Shown one piece after another: positions 14,411-23,765 of a stretch of 64,000 bases of DNA (the first letter of the stretch is position 1; each line of letters opens with the position of its first letter). A model generated the notes under the pieces. The model was given only the letters and a program-made list of their open reading frames with translations, was not told the DNA's origin and ran no database searches. The DNA lies in the NCBI GenBank assembly GCA_964355045.1, contig CAYHCM010000004.1, positions 4,077-68,076 of the forward strand. Direction: 5' to 3'. A program made the position numbers and the translations under genes. This DNA comes from JABWCE01 sp964355045 (GTDB lineage Bacteria > Bacteroidota > Bacteroidia > NS11-12g > UBA9320).

Positions 14411-14740
14411 TTATTCGGCTGGTGGCTGTTGTGCTCCTGAAGGAGCAGGCAATGCTGAACCAGGAGTAGCTTCTTCAATTTTATTTTTCATTAAGGATTC
14501 CTTGCCTGAATCGCTTGTACGATTTATAAAGAATGGACCGCTCATGGAAAGAACCAATAGGGCACCGGCCAATATCCAGGTAATTTTTTCAACTCCTTCA
14601 GTCGTTTTATTGACACCCAAAATTTGGTTGGCAGCCGAAAAATTGGCAGCCAATCCTCCACCCTTAGGGTTTTGTATCAATACTATTGCTATCAAAAGGA
14701 TACATGCAATGATGGCGAGCCAGGTTATTAAGGTAAACAT
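14411..14740 (-). CDS. secG: Preprotein translocase subunit SecG
   Basis: 109 aa. Two TM helices around the conserved IQNPKGGGLAANF loop, as in all SecG proteins. Part of SecYEG in the inner membrane. Ends in a Pro/Ala-rich tail (PGSALPAPSGAQQPPAE). It begins 11 bases after the TPR-protein stop and is followed by a strong terminator, so it closes the operon. Confidence 0.93.
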   Translation of the reverse strand: MFTLITWLAIIACILLIAIVLIQNPKGGGLAANFSAANQILGVNKTTEGVEKITWILAGALLVLSMSGPFFINRTSDSGKESLMKNKIEEATPGSALPAPSGAQQPPAE

Positions 14741-14751
14741 ATTTTTATTTT

Positions 14752-17106
14752 TTATAATTGATTAATGAGTTCTTCTTTAATGGAAAATATTCGGGCTGCA
14801 AAATTGTCTTTTTTATCCGGATTTTGCAACATTAATTTTTCATAGATTTCGAGTGATTTATGTAAATGCCCCTGCTTGTAAAAAAGGTTTGCCAACGTTT
14901 CACTTGCCACTTCGCCATGAAATTCTTCACTTTTACGGGCCATGTTTTCAGGTTTGTAAAATTCAGTTTTGGTTCTTGATATACTTGGATTTTTTTTGAT
15001 AAACCGGTCTAAGAGGTCATCAATGGCTAATTTTGAGCTTGCTTTAGTCTGAGATATTTTTTGATCATTATCATCAGGATGCTTTACAAAGGCTTGTATT
15101 TCATAAGCAATTTCAGCCCAGGCTGCCGGGTCGTAATCGGGTTCGTGTTCACCGATATCTTCATCAAAATTTAAAGGAATATACTCAGGGGCATTTTCAT
15201 TAGCCGGCTCTGAAAGTATAATTTCAATTTCTTCATTATTTGTTTCACTATTTGTTTCCTGTACAGTTTCAGTTTTTAATTCATAAGGTTCTGTTTCAAT
15301 ATCAATCTCATTTGAGAAATTATCGAGCCAACTGTTAAAATCCTTTACATTATCTTCACTATCTGAAGTCAATGCAGGTGTTTCAGGTTTTTCGATTTCG
15401 GGTGATTCTCCGGTAATTTCAGTTTGGATTTCCGGAACATCTAAATCTTCAATTGTTTCAACTTCGTCACTAATTTCGGATCCTTCAATGGCTTCCTGTG
15501 TGATAACTTCGTCAGAAGGTAAAATAATATTGTCGCCAATTTCTTGCTTAGTTTCCGGTTCTTCACCAATTTCTACCGGCTTTTCGTCGGTAATTACTTC
15601 CGCTTTGGTTTCTGAAATTTCTTCAATCGTTTCTTCTGTCGCAATTGGTAAAATATCATTTATTTCAGCAATTTCTTCGATTGCTTTATCGGGTATTTCA
15701 GGAACACTTGAATCCTCAGTTGTTTCAACTTCATCACTAATTACGGGTTCTTCAACGATTTCCTCCTTTCTGATTTCTTCCTCAAGTAAAGTTATTTCAT
15801 CGTCAATTACTTGCTGAGTTTCCGGTTCTTCACCAATTTCTATAGGCTTTTTGTCGACAATTGCCTTCGGTTTGGTTTCTGAAATTTCTTCAATTATTTC
15901 TTCTGCAGCAATTGGTAAAATATCATTTATTTCAGCAATTTCTTCGATTGCTTTATCGGGTATTTCAGGAACACTTGAATCCTCAGTTGTTTCAACTTCA
16001 TCACTAATTACGGGTTCTTCAATGATTTCCTGTTTGCTGATTTCTTCAGTAAGTAAAGTTATTTCATCGCCAATTTCTTGCTGAGTTTCCTGTTCTTCAC
16101 TAATTACTTCCTGCTTTCCGTCGGTAATTGCTTCCGGTTTGGTTTCTGAAATTTCTTCAATCGTTTCTTCTGTCGCAATTGGTAAAATATCATTTATTTC
16201 AGCAATTTCTTCGATTGCTTTATCGGGTATTTCTGGAACACTTGAATCCTCAGTTGTTTCAACTTCATCACTTATTACGGGTTTTTCAAGGATTTCCTCT
16301 TTATTGATTTCTTCTTCAAGTAAAGTTATCTCATCGCCAATTTCTTGCTGAGTTTCCTGTTCTTCACTAATTTCTACAGGCTTTTCGTCGGTAATTGCTT
16401 CCGGTTTGGTTTCTGAAATTTCTTCAATTATTTCTTCTGCGGAAATTGGTAAAATATCTTTTATTTCAGCAATTTCTTCGATTGCTTTATCGGGTATTTC
16501 AGGAATTAAAGTTTTGTCAACTTCGGGGGTAATTTCAATTGTTGGTGGCACTTTGGGTTTAACAACAACTTCAAATATTGAATTTTTACGGGAAACAGAT
16601 TCATTGGATTCGGTTGGTTCTTCAATTTCTTCTTTGGCTTCATGGTTTTTATCCGAACTAATCGTAAGCACCTGAGATACCTCTGGAATTATTTCCGAAA
16701 GATCTGTATGTGTTTTGTCATCACTTCCTGCTTGTTCACTAATTTCTTCAATACTTGCCAGTACAAGGGATTCAATTTGTTCATTAATTGGTTCAGGTAT
16801 TTTTTCACTAATTTCAATACTGTGTTCAGATACTTCGTCAATTTTTATTTCTGATTTTAGCTCCGGTTCATAATTCATAAAATCATAAAGAACCTGTCGG
16901 TCGCCGGCATACAGGGAGGCTAATTTCAGGTTTTTGTTAAATCCAAAAGTTCCCTGGTTTTTATGGCATTTGGCTACAAGTATATGGAGAGCTTGAAAAT
17001 AAGGATATTTTTCGCGTAAAACCTCTAAGTCATCCGCATCATGACGACCAAGCTGAGTTGAATTGGCGATATATTCCTGAATGTTTTCCACTATGTTTTT
17101 TACCAA
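14752..17106 (-). CDS. Acidic repeat protein with C-terminal TPR-like helices
   Basis: 784 aa, cytoplasmic. The N-terminal 75 residues (LEVLREKYPYFQALHILVAKCHK) and the C-terminal 75 (ETLANLFYKQGHLHKSLEIYEKLMLQNPDK) are helical/TPR-like and match the conserved protein found between lptE and secG in Bacteroidota. The middle is an extended, very acidic region containing four copies of an 89-aa repeat (267-bp DNA period: the same word at 15679, 15946, 16213, 16480) beginning IPDKAIEEIAEI and rich in E, I, S and T. Such low-complexity expansion is unusual in length. Function unknown; probably a scaffold. Confidence 0.8.
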   Translation of the reverse strand: MVKNIVENIQEYIANSTQLGRHDADDLEVLREKYPYFQALHILVAKCHKNQGTFGFNKNLKLASLYAGDRQVLYDFMNYEPELKSEIKIDEVSEHSIEISEKIPEPINEQIESLVLASIEEISEQAGSDDKTHTDLSEIIPEVSQVLTISSDKNHEAKEEIEEPTESNESVSRKNSIFEVVVKPKVPPTIEITPEVDKTLIPEIPDKAIEEIAEIKDILPISAEEIIEEISETKPEAITDEKPVEISEEQETQQEIGDEITLLEEEINKEEILEKPVISDEVETTEDSSVPEIPDKAIEEIAEINDILPIATEETIEEISETKPEAITDGKQEVISEEQETQQEIGDEITLLTEEISKQEIIEEPVISDEVETTEDSSVPEIPDKAIEEIAEINDILPIAAEEIIEEISETKPKAIVDKKPIEIGEEPETQQVIDDEITLLEEEIRKEEIVEEPVISDEVETTEDSSVPEIPDKAIEEIAEINDILPIATEETIEEISETKAEVITDEKPVEIGEEPETKQEIGDNIILPSDEVITQEAIEGSEISDEVETIEDLDVPEIQTEITGESPEIEKPETPALTSDSEDNVKDFNSWLDNFSNEIDIETEPYELKTETVQETNSETNNEEIEIILSEPANENAPEYIPLNFDEDIGEHEPDYDPAAWAEIAYEIQAFVKHPDDNDQKISQTKASSKLAIDDLLDRFIKKNPSISRTKTEFYKPENMARKSEEFHGEVASETLANLFYKQGHLHKSLEIYEKLMLQNPDKKDNFAARIFSIKEELINQL

Positions 17107-17614
17107 TTTACGGCTGCCTTATTAAATATTTCCTGAACTAATTGATCGGTAATTTCGGCTACCAGATTATTTTCAAGGGATGAGAAATTTTTGGAAGCAT
17201 CAAAATCCTGAAAACTTTTAAATTCCTGTTCAAAATTCAGGTCAGGATGTTTGATACATTCAAATTTAATGGTGACAGAAACAGACAAACGATTTTGCGT
17301 GGTATTTGCATCACCCTGAACCGCAATAGGAGCAATGGTATAGGTTGTAATGTACCCGCTAAAATTAAAATCACCGTTTTCACGGATAAAATTTAGTCGT
17401 GTATTATTCATCTTATCCTTCAATTTTTCGGTAAGGGTTTGGCTAAGTTTTGGATTAACGGTAGCCGCCTTATTTTCAATAAAACCAACCGAATACGTAT
17501 TGGCATCGGGTGGGATAGAGGTTCCCTGAAATCGGTAACAGCCGCCAAAAGCAATTGCCACCATAATTAAAAGGGCAAAATAAATGAACGATTTATTAAT
17601 ACTAATTTTATTCA
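17100..17614 (-). CDS. lptE: LptE-like LPS-assembly lipoprotein
   Basis: 171 aa from a TTG at 17614. This start overlaps the upstream stop by 7 bases and gives a good lipoprotein signal (MNKISINKSFIYFALLIMVA then IAFGG-C). Starting at the first ATG after it would leave too short a signal. The mature part (CYRFQGTSIPPDANTYSVGFIENKA) matches the Bacteroidota LptE family, which plugs LptD in the outer membrane. Its stop overlaps the start of the acidic repeat protein by 7 bases. Confidence 0.85.
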
Positions 17615-18867
17615 AGACCAAATTCTTTAATTTTTCTATACAAGGTTCGTTCCGAAATTCCAAGTTCGTTGGCTGCCCTTTTGCGTTTACCATTATTTTT
17701 TAATAATGCCTTTTTTATCATTTCTTCTTCTTTTGCGTCCAAACTGAGATTTTCATCCGTATTTACTGTATCCGACGGTTCAATATGATAATCGTGGGTT
17801 GGAGATTCATTTTTGTAAAATGGGACTTGGTTGGGCCGAATAACCAAATCTGTCGAGGTTCCAAAACCTTTATCTTCATTTACCGGCAAAATTCGGGTAA
17901 GGGCAGCTTTGTTGGTTTCAACAAATTCAGGATTATGCAATTGCTGATTTTCCAATATTCCCAAAACTATTCCTTTCAAATCATGCATATCGCGTTTCAA
18001 ATCATACAAAACTTTATAAAATATTTCACGTTCATTTAATCCTTCCTGCCTGCTTTCGGGTGTTAGCATTAATTGTTGGGACGTATTTTCTTTTGGAATA
18101 TATTTCAATAATGTAGTTTCATTTATCACTCTGTCCTGCTCCAATACCGACATTTGTTCTACAATATTTTTCAATTGCCTTATGTTTCCCGGCCAGCGGT
18201 AACCGGTCAAAATTGTTTCGGCATCGGGTGTAAGTTCCAAATCACGAATATGATATTTTTCAGCAAAATCAACCGCGAATTTTTTAAATAAAACAGGAAT
18301 ATCAGAGGGTCTTTCGCGCAATGCCGGAACATTTATGGGCAAGGTAGAAAGACGATAATACAAGTCTTCCCTAAATTTTCCTTTATAACTCAAGGCCAAT
18401 AAATCTTTATTGGAAGCGGTAACCACCCTCACATCGGTTTTTAAAACTTTGGAAGCACCTACTCTGATAAATTCGCCGTTTTCCAAAATTCGCAACAAAC
18501 GCGCCTGAGTTTCAAAAGGAAGTTCACCAACTTCATCCAAAAAAATAGTACCGCCGTTAACGGTTTCAAAATATCCTTTTCTACCCTCATTAGCGCCTGT
18601 AAACGAACCTTTCTCATGCCCGAAAAGTTCTGAATTAATAGTTCCTTCGGGAATTGCCCCGCAGTTTATTGAAATAAACGGGCCGTGTTTCCGGTTGCTT
18701 AAATGATGAATGATTTTGGAAAAAGATTCTTTACCTACACCACTTTCTCCCTGAATTAAAACGGATATATCCGTAGGAGCCACTTTCATGGCCGTTTCCA
18801 GAGCATAATTTATCCTTGGCGAATTTCCGGTTATCCCGAATCTTAGTTTTACTGATTGAAGTTCCAT
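17608..18867 (-). CDS. Sigma-54-interacting AAA+ transcriptional activator
   Basis: 419 aa from ATG at 18867 (MELQSVKLRFG, the family's usual start). AAA+ domain: Walker A GESGVGKE, GSFTGA loop that contacts sigma-54, Walker B GGTIFLDEVGEL, arginine finger region FREDLYYRL. The C-terminal helix-turn-helix is Fis-like (KRKRAANELGISERTLYRKI). There is no receiver or sensor domain at the N-terminus, so it is probably constitutive or controlled through partners. First gene of the overlapping chain to lptE, TPR protein and secG. Confidence 0.92.
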   Translation of the reverse strand: MELQSVKLRFGITGNSPRINYALETAMKVAPTDISVLIQGESGVGKESFSKIIHHLSNRKHGPFISINCGAIPEGTINSELFGHEKGSFTGANEGRKGYFETVNGGTIFLDEVGELPFETQARLLRILENGEFIRVGASKVLKTDVRVVTASNKDLLALSYKGKFREDLYYRLSTLPINVPALRERPSDIPVLFKKFAVDFAEKYHIRDLELTPDAETILTGYRWPGNIRQLKNIVEQMSVLEQDRVINETTLLKYIPKENTSQQLMLTPESRQEGLNEREIFYKVLYDLKRDMHDLKGIVLGILENQQLHNPEFVETNKAALTRILPVNEDKGFGTSTDLVIRPNQVPFYKNESPTHDYHIEPSDTVNTDENLSLDAKEEEMIKKALLKNNGKRKRAANELGISERTLYRKIKEFGLE

Positions 18868-18880
18868 TTTTTTAATAAAT

Positions 18881-19046
18881 ATAAACACGGAGACACAGAG
18901 AAACGGAGTTTCACAGAGTCTTTTAATTTTTTTATAGGTTATTATTTTTCACTATTTTTTTTCTCTTCTCAATATTTCTCCTCTGTGTTTCTTTGTGTTA
19001 TCCTTTTCTCAGTGTTTCTCTATGTTCTCCGTGTCTCCGTGTTTAT
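18881..19046. repeat. Long inverted repeat (ACACGGAGACAC family)
   Basis: Perfect 16-bp termini (18881-18896 ATAAACACGGAGACAC and its complement 19031-19046), extended by degenerate roughly 10-base words (CACAGAGAAACGGAG; AACACTGAGAAAAGG) and an AT-rich loop. It fills the entire spacer between the miaB stop and the activator start. Confidence 0.85.
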
Positions 19047-20474
19047 TTAAGGTTTCTCCACTTCCTCAACCACCCTCCCAATTAAACTGGTAGTCGAACT
19101 TCTCTCAATCAACACATCCACATAATCACCCGGTTTATAATTTTCTTTTGGAAATATTACCACTATATTTTCATCACTTCTTCCCCGTAAATCTTTATCG
19201 CTTTTTTTGGAAACTCCTTCTATCAAAACCCTGAATATTTTTCCTTCCCTTTCTTTATTATTTTGTTTCGAAACCTCATTTTGCATGGCAATTATTTCCT
19301 GAAGTCTTCTGCTTTTTACAGCTTCGGGTACATCATCCTCATATTTTCGGGCGGCTAATGTTCCCGGTCGTTCGCTGTAATTATACATATAAGAAAAATC
19401 GAACATTAATAATTCAATTAAGGATAAAGTTTCCTGATGATCGTCCTCGGTTTCGGTACAAAACCCTGAAATAATATCGCATGAAATACCGCAACCGGGC
19501 ATTATTTTTCTAATTCTATTCACTTTTTCAATATACCATTCACGAGTGTAACCCCGATTCATCAATTCCAATATTCTTGAATTTCCACTTTGGGCCGGAA
19601 GATGTACATATTTGCAAATATTGGGATATTTGGCCATGGTAAATAATACGTCATCGGTAATGTCTTTTGGATGCGACGTACTGAATCTTATTCGAATTGT
19701 ATGGTCAACAAGAGCCACCAATTCTAATAGCTTCGCAAAATTTATACTTTGATTCTGTTCTTCTACTGTAAGATTTCCAAATTCTTTTTTAGGCCCGCCG
19801 CCAAACCAAAGGTAGCTGTCCACATTTTGCCCCAAAAGTGTTACTTCCTTATATCCTAAATCTGATAATTCCTTTACTTCATTAATTATACTTTGGGCAT
19901 CGCGGCTTCTTTCTCTGCCACGGGTAAAAGGTACAACACAAAACGTACACATATTATCGCAACCGCGCATAATGCTTACAAACGCCGTAACCCCATTGCT
20001 GTTCAATCGGGTTGGACTTATTTCGGCATAGGTTTCTTCCAGCGACAGCATTACATTGATAGATTTATTGCCGTCTTCCACTTCGTTCAGAAGTTTTGGT
20101 AAATCACGATAGGAGTCAGGCCCGGCCACCACATCTACTAATTTTTCTTCTTCCAGCAGGTTTTTCTTCAACCTTTCGGCCATGCAACCTAATATGCCTA
20201 TGACCAATTCATTGTTTCGTTTTTTGTTTGCCCTTAAATGTATAAGGCGGTGTCGAATACGTTGCTCGGCATTATCGCGTATGCTGCAGGTATTTATTAA
20301 TATTACATCAGCATCATTTTCATTGTTGGTAGAAGTATAACCATTTTCTAAAAGAATGGAGGCGACAACTTCGCTATCCGCAAAATTCATGGCACACCCG
20401 TAACTTTCAATATACAGGTTTTTGGTTTTGGGCTTAATGCTGTTTATAGTTTTTTCCAGTAGTTCAGTTTCCAT
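19047..20474 (-). CDS. miaB: tRNA-2-methylthio-N6-dimethylallyladenosine synthase MiaB
   Basis: 475 aa. Radical-SAM methylthiotransferase acting on i6A37 of tRNAs that read U-initial codons. N-terminal UPF0004 domain with cysteines in ESYGCAMNFADS, INTCSIRDNAE and GILGCMAERLK; radical-SAM CxxxCxxC in MRGCDNMCTFCVVPFTRGRERSR; C-terminal TRAM domain (VLIEGVSKKSDKDLRGRSDENIVVIF). Start chosen at 20474 because a TATCTTTG promoter lies 11 bases before it, which excludes a longer upstream frame. Confidence 0.95.
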   Translation of the reverse strand: METELLEKTINSIKPKTKNLYIESYGCAMNFADSEVVASILLENGYTSTNNENDADVILINTCSIRDNAEQRIRHRLIHLRANKKRNNELVIGILGCMAERLKKNLLEEEKLVDVVAGPDSYRDLPKLLNEVEDGNKSINVMLSLEETYAEISPTRLNSNGVTAFVSIMRGCDNMCTFCVVPFTRGRERSRDAQSIINEVKELSDLGYKEVTLLGQNVDSYLWFGGGPKKEFGNLTVEEQNQSINFAKLLELVALVDHTIRIRFSTSHPKDITDDVLFTMAKYPNICKYVHLPAQSGNSRILELMNRGYTREWYIEKVNRIRKIMPGCGISCDIISGFCTETEDDHQETLSLIELLMFDFSYMYNYSERPGTLAARKYEDDVPEAVKSRRLQEIIAMQNEVSKQNNKEREGKIFRVLIEGVSKKSDKDLRGRSDENIVVIFPKENYKPGDYVDVLIERSSTTSLIGRVVEEVEKP

Positions 20475-20485
20475 GCTAAAGGCAG

Positions 20486-20493
20486 CAAAGATA
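20486..20493 (-). promoter_or_regulatory. Bacteroidota -7 box (TATCTTTG) of miaB
   Basis: TATCTTTGC on the minus strand, 11 bases before the miaB ATG. Confidence 0.65.
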
Positions 20494-20537
20494 AATATTA
20501 TTGGTGACAAAAAGTCACGGGTTTATCGGAAGATAGG

Positions 20538-20627
20538 TTTCACGCAAAGGCGCAAAGACGCTAAGTTTATCATGAAATATGACGGGCAAGGTTATTTTTC
20601 TTTGCGCCTTTGCGCCTTTGCGTGAAA
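20538..20627. repeat. Inverted repeat (CACGCAAAGGCGCAAAG family)
   Basis: Perfect 20-bp termini (20538-20557 and 20608-20627) built from CGCAAAGG/A words of about 9 bases, with a 50-base loop. It lies between divergent genes, next to the promoter of the downstream membrane protein. Confidence 0.88.
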
Positions 20628-20635
20628 TTACGCAC

Positions 20636-20643
20636 TAAATTTG
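20636..20643 (+). promoter_or_regulatory. Bacteroidota -7 box (TAAATTTG)
   Basis: TAAATTTGC 15 bases before the ATG at 20659. Confidence 0.5.
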
Positions 20644-20658
20644 CGCTCTTATTAATTG

Positions 20659-21090
20659 ATGTCGGATTTTTTTGAGATAGCGGGATGGATACTACTTTCC
20701 TCTGTTAAATATATTATTGCCATACTTACCCTTTTAGCCAAGTCGCCGCGCTTATGGTTTTTAGATATGCTGATTGTAGCCATTGGCGGAAGTTTGGGAG
20801 TAATAGTTTTTACTTTTTTAGGAGCGGTTATTTCTAAATTTTTAGGTCAATACGATTTTTTTAAAATTAAATTTAAAAATTTAAGGCGGTTTATACTCAT
20901 AAAAAATGGCTATGGTTTAATAGGCATTGCGTTTTTATCTCCATTAATATTAGGCATTCCCTTAGGGAGCATTATCAGTACATTATTTGAACCAGATAAA
21001 GCGAAAGTATTAAGACTGCAATTGACTTCCGTAATATTTTGGAGTGTTTTATTATTTGGAGTTAAGGGCTTAATCCAGTATTTGAATTGA
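20659..21090 (+). CDS. Small integral membrane protein (small multidrug export-like)
   Basis: 143 aa from ATG 20659. Three or four TM helices, including YGLIGIAFLSPLILGIPLGSIIS. This resembles the core motif (Y-G-x-x-G-I-A-x-L-x-P-x-x-x-G-x-P-x-G) of the small multi-drug export/VTT-like family. Substrate unknown. The family call rests on one motif. Confidence 0.6.
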   Translation: MSDFFEIAGWILLSSVKYIIAILTLLAKSPRLWFLDMLIVAIGGSLGVIVFTFLGAVISKFLGQYDFFKIKFKNLRRFILIKNGYGLIGIAFLSPLILGIPLGSIISTLFEPDKAKVLRLQLTSVIFWSVLLFGVKGLIQYLN

Positions 21091-21154
21091 GCTAAATAAA
21101 TTATTAAAAATAGCCGGCTTCATTTATTAATTTGCGTTCCAAATCAAAACTCAC

Positions 21155-22330
21155 ATGAGGTTATTGAAACAGCCTAATGCCATATATAAAATGAACACAA
21201 TAAAGAAATATCCGTTTAATATAATTGCAGCATCAGTGTTGGTGTGCCTCAGTTTAATTATCGCGCTTCTTTACGTTGGCCAACATATTATTTTTCCAAT
21301 ACTACTTGCTATGCTTTGTGCCATTTTATTAAGGCCGGTGGTAAAGTTCTTTAATAAAAAATTAAAATTTCCGTACGTATTGGCCGTAGCATTCACGGTT
21401 TTTTTATCCGTAATTTTTATAGCAGGCATCGTGCTTTTTGTTTCATGGCAAATAGGTGATATAGCCAATGATTGGAATAAAATAAAAACGAATGTAGCTG
21501 TCCATAGTCATAATATTCAACATTGGATTAAGCAGAGTTTTCATATCAGTTATACCGATCAGGACAAGTATATAAAACAGGCTACTAAGGAATCACTAAG
21601 CAACACTACATCCAATGTCGGAAATACATTGAGCAGTTTTACCGATGCCCTGATGAATCTTATTCTGATTCCTATTTATACGTTTCTTTTGCTTTTGTAC
21701 CGCGACTTGTTTGTCGGATTTTTGTTCAAATTATTTAGTAAAGAGCATCATCAAAAACTAAATGACATTTTGAATAATGTTAAAATAGCAATTCATAGTT
21801 ATTTAACCGGCTTGCTTACCGAGATGACTATTGTGGCATCATTAACCAGCATTGGGTATATGATTGTGGGGGTTCAATATGCCCTTTTGCTGGGAGTAAT
21901 TACAGGTATATTAAATTTAATTCCTTATGTGGGTATTACCATCGCCGGATTACTCAGCATAGTTGCTACTTTGGGCGGCTCCACCGATCTTTCAATAATA
22001 GTAGGAGTAGTAATTGTGAACGTGGTAGTTCAATTTTTTGATAACAATATTTTAGTACCGATGGTGGTAAGTTCAAAGGTAAAAATAAACGCATTTGTTT
22101 CTTTGGTGAGTATTATTACCGGTGGCGCCATTGGTGGAGTAGCCGGAATGTTTTTAGCCATTCCTATAATTGCTATTATAAAAGTTATTTTCGACCGTAT
22201 TGAATTTTTGGAACCCTGGGGATATGTGATGGGTGATAATTTAAAGCAATCTCAAAAAGTTATTAAAATTAAAATACCTTTTTTAAAACGGGGGAAACGT
22301 ATTGGGAAAAAGGAAGATAAAGCCGGTTAA
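21155..22330 (+). CDS. AI-2E family transporter
   Basis: 391 aa with eight or so TM helices. The N-terminal pair (IIAASVLVCLSLIIALLYVGQHIIFPILLAMLCAILLRPVV) and the C-terminal block (GVITGILNLIPYVGITIAG, then ASKV-like SSKVKINAFVSLVSIITGGAIGGVAGMFLAIPIIAIIKVIFD) match the AI-2E/PerM family of putative exporters. A second possible start is M12 (21188). A hairpin terminator follows at 22445. Confidence 0.9.
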   Translation: MRLLKQPNAIYKMNTIKKYPFNIIAASVLVCLSLIIALLYVGQHIIFPILLAMLCAILLRPVVKFFNKKLKFPYVLAVAFTVFLSVIFIAGIVLFVSWQIGDIANDWNKIKTNVAVHSHNIQHWIKQSFHISYTDQDKYIKQATKESLSNTTSNVGNTLSSFTDALMNLILIPIYTFLLLLYRDLFVGFLFKLFSKEHHQKLNDILNNVKIAIHSYLTGLLTEMTIVASLTSIGYMIVGVQYALLLGVITGILNLIPYVGITIAGLLSIVATLGGSTDLSIIVGVVIVNVVVQFFDNNILVPMVVSSKVKINAFVSLVSIITGGAIGGVAGMFLAIPIIAIIKVIFDRIEFLEPWGYVMGDNLKQSQKVIKIKIPFLKRGKRIGKKEDKAG

Positions 22331-22444
22331 TGGGAGTGAATAGTATTAAAACCAATATCGTTAAGTTAAGCTTTGTTGATCCTGAAAGGGTACTATGTTT
22401 AAAGCGAATTAACAAGTGTATGCTATTGTTTTTATTATAAAAAT

Positions 22445-22468
22445 GAGATTCCTTCGGAATCTTTCTTT
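22445..22468 (+). terminator. Terminator GATTCC-TTC-GGAATC-TTTCTTT
   Basis: A 6-bp stem with 3-base loop and a T-rich tail, 115 bases after the AI-2E stop. The 220-base spacer to RhuM shows no other feature. Confidence 0.6.
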
Positions 22469-22548
22469 AACTAAACGACATTGGATTTATAAGCTAACAT
22501 CTCACACAAGTTACTTTGGTAGAAACAAGGATTGGAATAGTAAATGAT

Positions 22549-23580
22549 ATGGCAAAGAAGAAAATAACAGCAACCGAAGGGTTCAATGAAATACTGCTTT
22601 ACACCACCCCAAATGGGAAAGTAAAAGTTGAGATTTATTTACAAAACGAAACCATCTGGCTTACCCAACAAAAGATTGCCAACTTATTTGGAGTGGACAG
22701 AAGTGTGGTAACAAAGCATTTAAAAAATATTTTTGAGACCAACGAACTCAACCCGGATTCAGTATGTGCAAAAATTGCACATACTGCCATTGACGGAAAA
22801 ACCTACCCTACACAATTCTATAATCTGGATGCTATCATTTCCGTTGGTTATCGTGTAAACAGTACTAAGGCAACCGCGTTTCGTATTTGGGCTACCGAAC
22901 GATTAAAGGAATACATCATCAAAGGCTTTACCATGGATGATGAACGACTGAAAAATCCCAATAGCATTTTCGGAAAAGATTATTTTGAAGAACAACTTGC
23001 ACGTATCCGTGATATCCGGAGTAGTGAAAGAAGATTTTATCAAAAAATAACTGATATTTATAGCCAATGCAGTGCGGATTATTATTTAGAAATACAAAGC
23101 ACAAAAGATTTTTTTGCAACGGTTCAAAACAAATTGCATTGGGCCATAACAGGGCAAACCGCAGCCGAATTAATAGCCTCAAGGGTGGACAGTGAAAAAG
23201 AAAACATGGGCCTTAGCGCCTGGAAAAATGCACCCAAAGGAAGTATTAGGAAAACCGATGTGGGAATTGCAAAAAATTATTTGAACGAAAAAGAATTGGA
23301 TGGACTGAACCGCATTGTAACCATGTATTTGGATTATGCCGAAAGTCAGGCATTAAGAGGAGTTGTGATGTATATGAAAGATTGGATTGAGAAATTAGAT
23401 GCGTTTTTACAATTTAATGAATCCGCAATACTTCAACATCAGGGCAAGGTATCACATGAAGTGGCATTGGCACTGGCCGAAAAAGAATTTGAGAACTATC
23501 GTACTGTGCAAGATAAATTATTGGAAAGTGATTTTGATAAAGCACTAAAGAAATTGAAAAAAACAGGTTCCCAAAGTTAG
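22549..23580 (+). CDS. rhuM: RhuM family protein (virulence RhuM / COG3943)
   Basis: 343 aa from the ATG at 22549 (MAKKKITATEGFNEILLY). The N-terminal KilA-N/RhuM-type DNA-binding region reads ETIWLTQQKIANLFGVDRSVVTKHLKNIFE (helix-turn-helix), followed by FYNLDAIISVGYRVNS..ATAFRIWATERLKEYI, the family signature. The C-terminal half is helical. RhuM genes are scattered accessory genes found in pathogenicity islands and near restriction or defence systems; no activity is established. A run-on frame to a TTG at 22516 is less likely. Confidence 0.9.
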   Translation: MAKKKITATEGFNEILLYTTPNGKVKVEIYLQNETIWLTQQKIANLFGVDRSVVTKHLKNIFETNELNPDSVCAKIAHTAIDGKTYPTQFYNLDAIISVGYRVNSTKATAFRIWATERLKEYIIKGFTMDDERLKNPNSIFGKDYFEEQLARIRDIRSSERRFYQKITDIYSQCSADYYLEIQSTKDFFATVQNKLHWAITGQTAAELIASRVDSEKENMGLSAWKNAPKGSIRKTDVGIAKNYLNEKELDGLNRIVTMYLDYAESQALRGVVMYMKDWIEKLDAFLQFNESAILQHQGKVSHEVALALAEKEFENYRTVQDKLLESDFDKALKKLKKTGSQS

Positions 23581-23765
23581 TTCTTCCTATTGTTTTATCC
23601 CTTTCTAATAGTGCTGATGTTTCAATATTACATGAAGGTATTAATCTGAAACAAATCAGAACTAATGATTCGTTTGCTAACCAACGTTTATTGGTAGGCG
23701 GTTAGTTCAAAATTTCAAGTTGTCTCAAAAGGTTTTGTTATTGGCTTGATTATGGATGATAATTA

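Noticed and set aside
15488..16675. Plus-strand Ser/Ile-rich frames opposite the acidic repeat protein
   Set aside because: Mirror images of the repeated Glu/Ile codons on the other strand.
23581..23705. In-frame remnant after rhuM (LPIVLSLSNSADVSILHEGI)
   Set aside because: About 45 codons are open in another frame, but there is no start, promoter or recognisable family; cannot be supported as a gene or pseudogene.
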